9,669 nucleotides of DNA from Chloroflexota bacterium (GTDB lineage Bacteria > Chloroflexota > Anaerolineae > VGOG01): positions 1 through 9,669 of the forward strand of contig JAUWYT010000034.1 in the NCBI GenBank assembly GCA_030615705.1, written 5' to 3'. Shown piece by piece: positions 5,266 through 9,669 of this stretch. The notes beneath the pieces are model-generated. The model ran no database searches. It saw only the letters and a list, made by a program, of their open reading frames with translations, and had not been told where the DNA came from. Within the stretch, counting starts at the first letter, position 1, and each line of letters starts with the position of its first letter. The translations under genes and the position numbers were made by a program.

Positions 5266-6903
5266 AATAATGACCGGTACCTGGCAAGGCTCGAGGTAGT
5301 TTCCGTCTTTCCTGACTACCACCAAACGGAACCAGTAATTCCCAGCGGGTAGGGCCGAGGTGTCCCAAACGCCCAGGAGGCCATCAGCTACAGGTTCCCC
5401 GAAGCGCTGCAGGAACGACCACTCAGATACCCCCTCGTGGCGAAACTCGAACTTGTAATAGCCGAAGTTGTCAACATTGGCAGAACCAAGAATCTGGACC
5501 GGGCCCTTCAACACGGCGTTCACCGCTGGATAAGTGAGGCGAGCCCCGGGATCGGGGCATTCGGCCAGGAGGACGGGTGTGGCCGTGGGGGAGGGTACAG
5601 GTGTGGATGTGGGTGTGGGATGCACCGGCGTCGGGGTGGGCGTCTCGGTAGGTTTCGGCGTCTCGGTAGGTTCCGGCGTCCTGGTCGGGGTGAGGAGAGG
5701 GCCGATAGTTATCTCCACCTCGATGGTGTCCGGCAGGATGCTCTCCGCCTTGAGTCCCTCGGGCACGACGACCTTGGGCGTTACCTTATAGGTACCCGAC
5801 TTCAGGTCGTAGAGGTCCAAGATGACTTGCACATCCTCTGGCTCCAGCGTGTCCAGCTTGGGCACGGGGCCCGAGAGGATGACATCCACTACTTCGGGCG
5901 ACGGCGTGGCCTTCAGGCCAGGCTGCAGTCCCTGGATGACCAGTTCTCGCTGTACCGTCAGGCTGCTTTCGATAGCCGTCACGCTGATTCTAACCAGGAC
6001 AGATTGTTCACCCAGCACCGTAACGCCTTGGGGCAGGGTCAGGGTGACCCGCTCGACAACATCAGCGTTGGCGTCGCTGACATCTATGGGAGTTATTTCC
6101 AGAGAGCCGGGTATCCCCTCAATGACCAGTGGGCTGCCGAAGATGGTTGCATTGGAGGGCTCGACGGAAACGTTGCTGATGCGGTAGCCAGGAGCTACCT
6201 GTCCCTCCAGGATGGGCCTCACAGATACTTCTTTATATCCAAGTCTCTGCTCAATAGGCACCCAGACCATGACTTCAAAAGGGGCAATATCCACCCAACC
6301 CACAGCTTCGCCTTCCTCGTTCCGCGCCAGGAGGTCTACAGGCCGCTCCACGGCTTCTTTAGCCCCCCGCAGATAGATCTCAGCCACCAACTCGCTCACT
6401 TGATCAACCATGGAGGCTGGACCGCTTACCTTCCCTTTAGAAGGAGTGACTACAGGCGTCCGACCAATGTAGCCTAGGGGGGGATTGTCCATGACCTTAG
6501 CTTGCACGGCTAGCTCCTTCTCTCTATACTCTTCCAGTCGGATGCTGACCTCGGGGGGTTGTACCTCCAAGATCTTAACGAACCGATCAGTGCAGGTGAC
6601 CTGGACCTCGACGTCATGCCGGCCAGCGGGCAACCCTTCCAGGTCAACAAGGACTTCGAATTTGTCGGCACTCAACCTATCCCAACTGGTCTGAGGCGCT
6701 TGGACAATGACCTTGACGGTCTTGACGATGTCGGCGAAGATAACCATACCCTCGCCCTTGTTTAGCACCTGGAGAGGTATAGTCTCGGGGAAGGTGCCCT
6801 TCATGCTAGGATACTGTTCGTTGGTGGCTACCACCCAGACAGTGACCGCTAAGGCTATGGCCAACGCCACCGAACCGAAATTGTTCAGAACCCGACGAAT
6901 CAT
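5260..6903 (-). CDS. cdaR: CdaR/YbbR-domain protein with C-terminal Thr-Pro linker and beta-sandwich module
   Basis: This 547-residue protein has one N-terminal membrane helix (about 10-27) and then roughly four YbbR-type beta domains (about 33-125, 128-217, 222-310, 315-400) on the outer side of the membrane. CdaR binds CdaA and modulates its c-di-AMP synthesis in Firmicutes; gene order supports the same role here. Unusually, residues 401-445 form a Thr/Pro/Glu linker with TETPKP-like hexapeptide repeats. This is followed by a module of about 100 residues (449-547) with Cys449 and Cys540 near its ends, motifs YKFEFRHEG, GVWDTSALPAGNYWFRLVV and GNYLEPC. Similar modules are common in Chloroflexota surface proteins (recall), and the cysteines might form a disulfide. 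ATG 6903 follows the cdaA stop by 3 bases, with AGGG inside the cdaA end as a plausible ribosome site. The TGA stop overlaps an ATG upstream of der. Confidence 0.93.
   Translation of the reverse strand: MIRRVLNNFGSVALAIALAVTVWVVATNEQYPSMKGTFPETIPLQVLNKGEGMVIFADIVKTVKVIVQAPQTSWDRLSADKFEVLVDLEGLPAGRHDVEVQVTCTDRFVKILEVQPPEVSIRLEEYREKELAVQAKVMDNPPLGYIGRTPVVTPSKGKVSGPASMVDQVSELVAEIYLRGAKEAVERPVDLLARNEEGEAVGWVDIAPFEVMVWVPIEQRLGYKEVSVRPILEGQVAPGYRISNVSVEPSNATIFGSPLVIEGIPGSLEITPIDVSDANADVVERVTLTLPQGVTVLGEQSVLVRISVTAIESSLTVQRELVIQGLQPGLKATPSPEVVDVILSGPVPKLDTLEPEDVQVILDLYDLKSGTYKVTPKVVVPEGLKAESILPDTIEVEITIGPLLTPTRTPEPTETPKPTETPTPTPVHPTPTSTPVPSPTATPVLLAECPDPGARLTYPAVNAVLKGPVQILGSANVDNFGYYKFEFRHEGVSEWSFLQRFGEPVADGLLGVWDTSALPAGNYWFRLVVVRKDGNYLEPCQVPVIIQ
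5639..5692 (-). repeat. 18-bp tandem repeat encoding the Thr-Pro linker of CdaR
   Basis: Units at 5639-5656 and 5657-5674 differ at one base; a third, degenerate unit is at 5675-5692. Each encodes six residues of the TETPKP/TETPEP type. The repeat length keeps the frame, so slippage could lengthen or shorten the stalk without breaking the protein. Confidence 0.75.
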
Positions 6904-6906
6904 ATC

Positions 6907-7731
6907 TTATACCCTGCTTGTGAATCGCCCAACCCAACCCAACCAGCGAGGCAAAGCCTTGGGGAGCCGTGGCCTGTAGAAAGCCTGGAGGATCTTTCCC
7001 AGCCGCTTCACGTCGAGGCGGCGGATTATGCGGCCGTTATGGGCGATGGAGACGATGCCCGTCTCCTCGGAGACGACGATGGAGACGGCGTCGGTCTCCT
7101 CGGTTACACCCACCGCCGCCCGATGGCGGAGGCCCAGTTGACGCTCGGGTATAATATCCCTTGCCAGAGGCAACACGCAGGTGGCTGCTACTACCTCGTC
7201 CTCGCGGATGATGACCGCCCCATCGTGCAGGGCGGTGTTGGGAAAAAAGATGGTCAAGAGGAGCTCAGCGGAGACTTTCCCACCTACCCTTATCCCTGTG
7301 TCAATGTACTCTTGCAAGCCCGTCTCCCCCTCCAGGACGATAATAGCCCCGTGACGACCCTCCGCTAGGCCCTGGCAGGCTTGGCAGATTTCCTCGATCA
7401 CTCGATCGCTGGCGAGTTCCTGGCGGGTCACTAAAAGCCCCGCCCGCCCCAAACGCTCCAGAGCCCGCCGTAGCTCGGGCTGGAAAATCACGGGGATAGC
7501 CACCAAGAGGGCGGAGAGAGATTTGCTGATAAGCCAACTGAAGGCCGCTAACTTCAGGACGCTGGTGATGAGGATAGTCAGTAGGACAACGATGATCACG
7601 CCCCGCAGCAACTGAATAGCCTGAGTGCCCCGCATCAAGCGGAACAGTCCATAGAAAATCAGGGCCACCAATAAGATATCAATCACGCTCAGCCAGTTTA
7701 GGCGTGTAAACACCCAAAGAATATCGGACAA
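6907..7731 (-). CDS. cdaA: Membrane diadenylate cyclase CdaA
   Basis: This 274-residue protein has three N-terminal membrane helices (about 14-31, 42-60, 66-84), the IFQPELRRALERLGR junction at 82-96, and a DisA_N cyclase domain (about 105-250). Its catalytic motifs are D170-G171-A172 in LHDGAVII and R202-H203-R204 in LRHRAAVGV, followed by SEETGIVSIA. It condenses two ATP into c-di-AMP at the inner face of the membrane; this messenger controls potassium and osmolyte balance and cell-wall state in many Gram-positive and related bacteria. The start is TTG at 7731, supported by GGAGG (7744-7740) 8 bases upstream and by alignment with the usual start just before the first helix; an ATG a little upstream is out of frame. 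It heads the cdaA-cdaR-der group. Stop TAA. I saw no clear promoter upstream. Confidence 0.96.
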   Translation of the reverse strand: MSDILWVFTRLNWLSVIDILLVALIFYGLFRLMRGTQAIQLLRGVIIVVLLTILITSVLKLAAFSWLISKSLSALLVAIPVIFQPELRRALERLGRAGLLVTRQELASDRVIEEICQACQGLAEGRHGAIIVLEGETGLQEYIDTGIRVGGKVSAELLLTIFFPNTALHDGAVIIREDEVVAATCVLPLARDIIPERQLGLRHRAAVGVTEETDAVSIVVSEETGIVSIAHNGRIIRRLDVKRLGKILQAFYRPRLPKALPRWLGWVGRFTSRV

Positions 7732-7832
7732 ACCTGTCCTCCATGCTGGTAACTTGGGTCCGAGGGCACCTCTAACCCGCTAATGCTTTTTCACGTAACA
7801 GACCTTGACTTTTTTGCCCTGCCGCTCACCGC

Positions 7833-7932
7833 CGAGCTTGAAGCTCGACGCTAAAAGAGCAAAGCCCTCCGGGCTGAAATTCAGCCCCCGAATGGGGCTT
7901 TGCCCTTTCAGCCCGGTGCTTCAGCGCCGGGC
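7833..7932. repeat. Cluster of three palindromic repeats between argF and cdaA
   Basis: First, CGAGCTT-G-AAGCTCG at 7833-7847. Second, a two-level structure: outer arms 7854-7867 and 7895-7908 pair over 14 positions with a single A-C mismatch (core GCAAAGCCC/GGGCTTTGC), enclosing an inner hairpin GGGCTGA-AAT-TCAGCCC at 7871-7887. Third, GCCCGGTGC-TTCA-GCGCCGGGC at 7911-7932, with one G-T wobble. They fill much of the 262-bp gap downstream of argF and upstream of cdaA. No gene is visible in this gap. The cluster may end argF transcription or be a dispersed repeat; no strong T-run follows on the minus strand. Confidence 0.7.
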
Positions 7933-7993
7933 GTGCTGCGCGACACAACCTTGCCGCAACGCGAAAAATCGAGATTAGTTTCGTGAAATAGCG

Positions 7994-8911
7994 CTAACTC
8001 ATCAACAATGCCACGATCGCTTTCTGGGCGTGCACACGATTTTCGGCCTGGTCGAAGAGGACTGAGCTAGGGCCATCGGCTACCTCGTCGGTGATCTCCT
8101 GGCCACGGTGGGCGGGCAAGCAGTGCATCACGATGACATCGGACTTGGCCTGAGCCACTAAAGCGGCATTGACCTGATAAGGAGGGAAGTCCTTCAGACG
8201 TCTCTCGGTCTCCTCCTCCTGTCCCATACTTACCCAAACGTCGGTGTAGATCACGTCGGCCCCGCGCACGGCAGCGGCAGGATCGCGCACGAGCTCGATT
8301 TTGCTTCCGCTCTGAGCAGCAAATTCCTGGCCCAATTTCACAACGTCGTTGCTCAGCTCATACCCTTCTGGTGAGGCCAAAGCTAGATCCATGCCCACCT
8401 TGGTAGCGGCGAACAGTAGGGAGGTGGCCACGTTGTTGCCGTCGCCCACATAGGCCAGCTTCAAATCCTTTAGCTTCTCCCGTTTCTCCCAGACGGTGAA
8501 GAGGTCCGATAAAGCTTGGCAGGGGTGGTTGTAATCGGACAGGCCGTTGATGACCGGCACCCGTGAATAAGCGGCCAGCTCTTGGATGTCGCTGTGGGCG
8601 AAAACCCGAGCCATGATACCGTCTACGTAGCGGGACAACACCCTGGCTATGTCCGGCACGCTCTCCCGCACCCCCAGCTTGATCTCATCCGGCGAGAGAT
8701 AGAGTGCCTGACCTCCCAAGTGAATCATCGCCATTTCAAAGGACACCCGCGTCCGCAGGCTGGGTTTCTGGAAAATCATACCCAAGGTCTTTCCTTTCAA
8801 AATGGGCTTATTGCCACCTTTCCGCCACTCCTCTTTGAGCTCCCTGGCCAGGTTCAAGACCTGCCAGACCTCGTCCGCTGACAAGTCGGCGATGCTAAGC
8901 AGATGCTTCAT
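7994..8911 (-). CDS. argF: Ornithine carbamoyltransferase
   Basis: This 305-residue protein is of normal family length. It transfers the carbamoyl group from carbamoyl phosphate to ornithine, giving citrulline in arginine synthesis, in the cytoplasm as a trimer. The signatures are the carbamoyl-phosphate loop SLRTR at 51-55, HPCQ at 129-132 within [11 protein letters not shown], the ornithine-binding SMG at 228-230, and HCLP at 263-266 followed by AHRG. SMG plus HCLP distinguishes it from aspartate carbamoyltransferase. ATG 8911 is chosen because GAGGAGG lies 6 bases upstream; an in-frame start at 8971 lies upstream of the promoter's -35 box and would be read across it. It has its own promoter and is not joined to other arginine genes in this window. 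A catabolic role (arginine deiminase pathway) cannot be excluded from sequence alone. Stop TAG. Confidence 0.96.
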   Translation of the reverse strand: MKHLLSIADLSADEVWQVLNLARELKEEWRKGGNKPILKGKTLGMIFQKPSLRTRVSFEMAMIHLGGQALYLSPDEIKLGVRESVPDIARVLSRYVDGIMARVFAHSDIQELAAYSRVPVINGLSDYNHPCQALSDLFTVWEKREKLKDLKLAYVGDGNNVATSLLFAATKVGMDLALASPEGYELSNDVVKLGQEFAAQSGSKIELVRDPAAAVRGADVIYTDVWVSMGQEEETERRLKDFPPYQVNAALVAQAKSDVIVMHCLPAHRGQEITDEVADGPSSVLFDQAENRVHAQKAIVALLMS

Positions 8912-8938
8912 CTTTGCCTCCTCGAAGCCACTGATAAG

Positions 8939-8967
8939 AGTATAGCGCTTAAGGGGAGGAATGTCAA
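8939..8967 (-). promoter_or_regulatory. Sigma70-type promoter of argF
   Basis: On the minus strand there is a perfect -35 TTGACA (8967-8962), a 17-bp spacer and -10 TATACT (8944-8939). Transcription would begin near 8932, giving a leader of about 20 bases that contains the GAGGAGG ribosome site. No clear ArgR box or riboswitch fits in so short a leader. Confidence 0.85.
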
Positions 8968-8975
8968 GCATAAAT

Positions 8976-9008
8976 AGACCCTTAGGGTTTTCGAAACCCT
9001 AAGGGTCT
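8976..9008. repeat. Perfect hairpin between the membrane-protein gene and argF
   Basis: GACCCTTAGGGTTT (8977-8990) and AAACCCTAAGGGTC (8994-9007) are exact complements around a TCG loop; 8976/9008 add one more pair. Each arm is itself an odd palindrome (ACCCTWAGGGT). It lies 25 bases after the stop of the upstream gene and only 8 bases before the -35 box of argF. It could act as a terminator for the upstream gene, although only a short ATTTAT follows on the minus strand, or be a dispersed repeat of the REP kind. Confidence 0.75.
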
Positions 9009-9033
9009 GAATCTACTAACTGGCCTGCTTGGG

Positions 9034-9657
9034 CTAGCGGATTGCCAGTGCTGCCAACAGCATTCCTGCCATCAGAGACGGCCGTGTACACCGCAGGTAC
9101 CAAAGTCCCACCTCGCCTTGACCGAGAAAAGGCTGCAAGAGCATCTGGGGCAATAGTAGGAGCCCAACCACTCCGGCTACGATAGGCTGCCTCAGGAAGA
9201 TGAGGAGAGCGATGACAGCAGCTTGTGACACTTTCAGCAAGGTCAGCCAGTGCCTTCCACTTTTCTTGGCCAAATTGAGGCAGCTATGATAAACCACTGT
9301 GTAGAAGGTTGCTAATAAGAACGACCACAAGGTGAGAGGCCCGAAAGCCGTGTGGCCTGCCAGCCAGGCAAATCCCATTTCCAGGATGGCTCGTAAGGAT
9401 GGAGGAGGCGCGCTGTGTCGGCGCGCGCGAAGAAGAGCCAGTACCACGATAGCCAGGGCCGCTGAGGTCAGGATGATGACTCGCTGGCCCAGGATAATCG
9501 CCAGGGCTAGTGTCAAAGGCAAGGCAACCACGAGGCCAAGCAGAGCTGAGCCCTGCCGCGGCCAAAAGACCGTCCGCCACCAGGCCAGCATTCGGCCCAG
9601 CCAATTAAAGATAGAGCTGCTGGGTGAGCCCGGTGCCGTGTAGGGCAAACCAGTCAA
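9034..9657 (-). CDS. Uncharacterised polytopic membrane protein, start possibly beyond window
   Basis: 207 residues, not recognised. Hydrophobic segments are near 37-55, 59-77, 100-122, 143-155, 158-176 and 192-206, giving about five or six membrane helices, with basic stretches (RARR 77-80, KKSGRH 131-136) between them. A Trp-rich amphipathic N-terminus (FNWLGRMLAWWRTVFW) precedes the first helix. The layout recalls UbiA-like prenyltransferases, but the Asp-rich DxxxD motifs of that family are absent, so I do not assign it. TTG 9657 has AGGAG (9668-9664) six bases upstream, which supports a start here. The frame is nevertheless open to the window edge, so the gene could begin further right. 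Stop TAG, followed by a hairpin and the argF promoter. Confidence 0.6.
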   Translation of the reverse strand: MTGLPYTAPGSPSSSIFNWLGRMLAWWRTVFWPRQGSALLGLVVALPLTLALAIILGQRVIILTSAALAIVVLALLRARRHSAPPPSLRAILEMGFAWLAGHTAFGPLTLWSFLLATFYTVVYHSCLNLAKKSGRHWLTLLKVSQAAVIALLIFLRQPIVAGVVGLLLLPQMLLQPFLGQGEVGLWYLRCTRPSLMAGMLLAALAIR

Positions 9658-9669
9658 AGTGGTCTCCTG

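Noticed and set aside
5437..6477. Long plus-strand open frame (346 codons) opposite cdaR
   Set aside because: It lies wholly antisense to a gene with clear YbbR domains; its protein is rich in Gly/Arg/His with no recognisable domain, as expected for a shadow frame in GC-rich DNA.
8912..8938. Riboswitch or attenuator in the argF leader
   Set aside because: The promoter places the start about 20 bases before the ATG, too short for such a structure.

Overview
The window looks like a chromosomal stretch from a member of the Chloroflexota, probably an Anaerolineae-like lineage. Three things suggest this: a DUF2723/TMEM260-type membrane protein with an extra C-terminal beta-sandwich; a CdaR/YbbR protein with a Thr-Pro linker and a C-terminal module ending in a GNYLEPC-type motif, a style I associate with Chloroflexota surface proteins; and many short palindromic extragenic repeats. 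This placement is inference from gene style, not a database match. Stops are TAA, TAG and TGA, consistent with the standard code.

Layout. Positions 1-911 (minus) hold the first 303 codons of a PqqD-fused radical SAM protein that runs off the left edge. It is lower in GC than the other genes. A 159-bp divergent gap with phased TGTAAAA repeats separates it from a DUF2723 gene at 1071-3191 (plus). That gene is broken by one in-frame TGA where the family normally has Trp, and it carries two small repeat-like insertions. The gene-poor stretch 3192-3438 is mostly repeats: two tandem hairpins flanked by a 24-bp direct repeat, then an element of about 110 bp with terminal inverted repeats. A small membrane-anchored DUF5666-like protein follows at 3439-3927 (plus). 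Its 3' end overlaps the 3' end of der by 23 bp.

From 3905 to 9657 every gene is on the minus strand. In transcription order they are: an unrecognised polytopic membrane protein (9034-9657), a perfect 14-bp hairpin, a strong sigma70-type promoter (TTGACA-17-TATACT), argF (7994-8911), a repeat cluster, cdaA (6907-7731), cdaR (5260-6903) and der (3905-5221). cdaA, cdaR and der are packed with a 3-bp gap and a near-overlap, so they form one likely operon. It couples c-di-AMP synthesis and its membrane partner CdaR to the 50S ribosome-assembly GTPase Der; in Firmicutes the third gene is usually glmM.

Points most worth a second look are the single nonsense codon in the otherwise intact DUF2723 gene, the hairpin pair with complementary loops between long direct repeats, the unusual C-terminal extension of CdaR, and the low-GC PqqD-radical SAM gene, which may belong to a peptide-modification locus outside the window.
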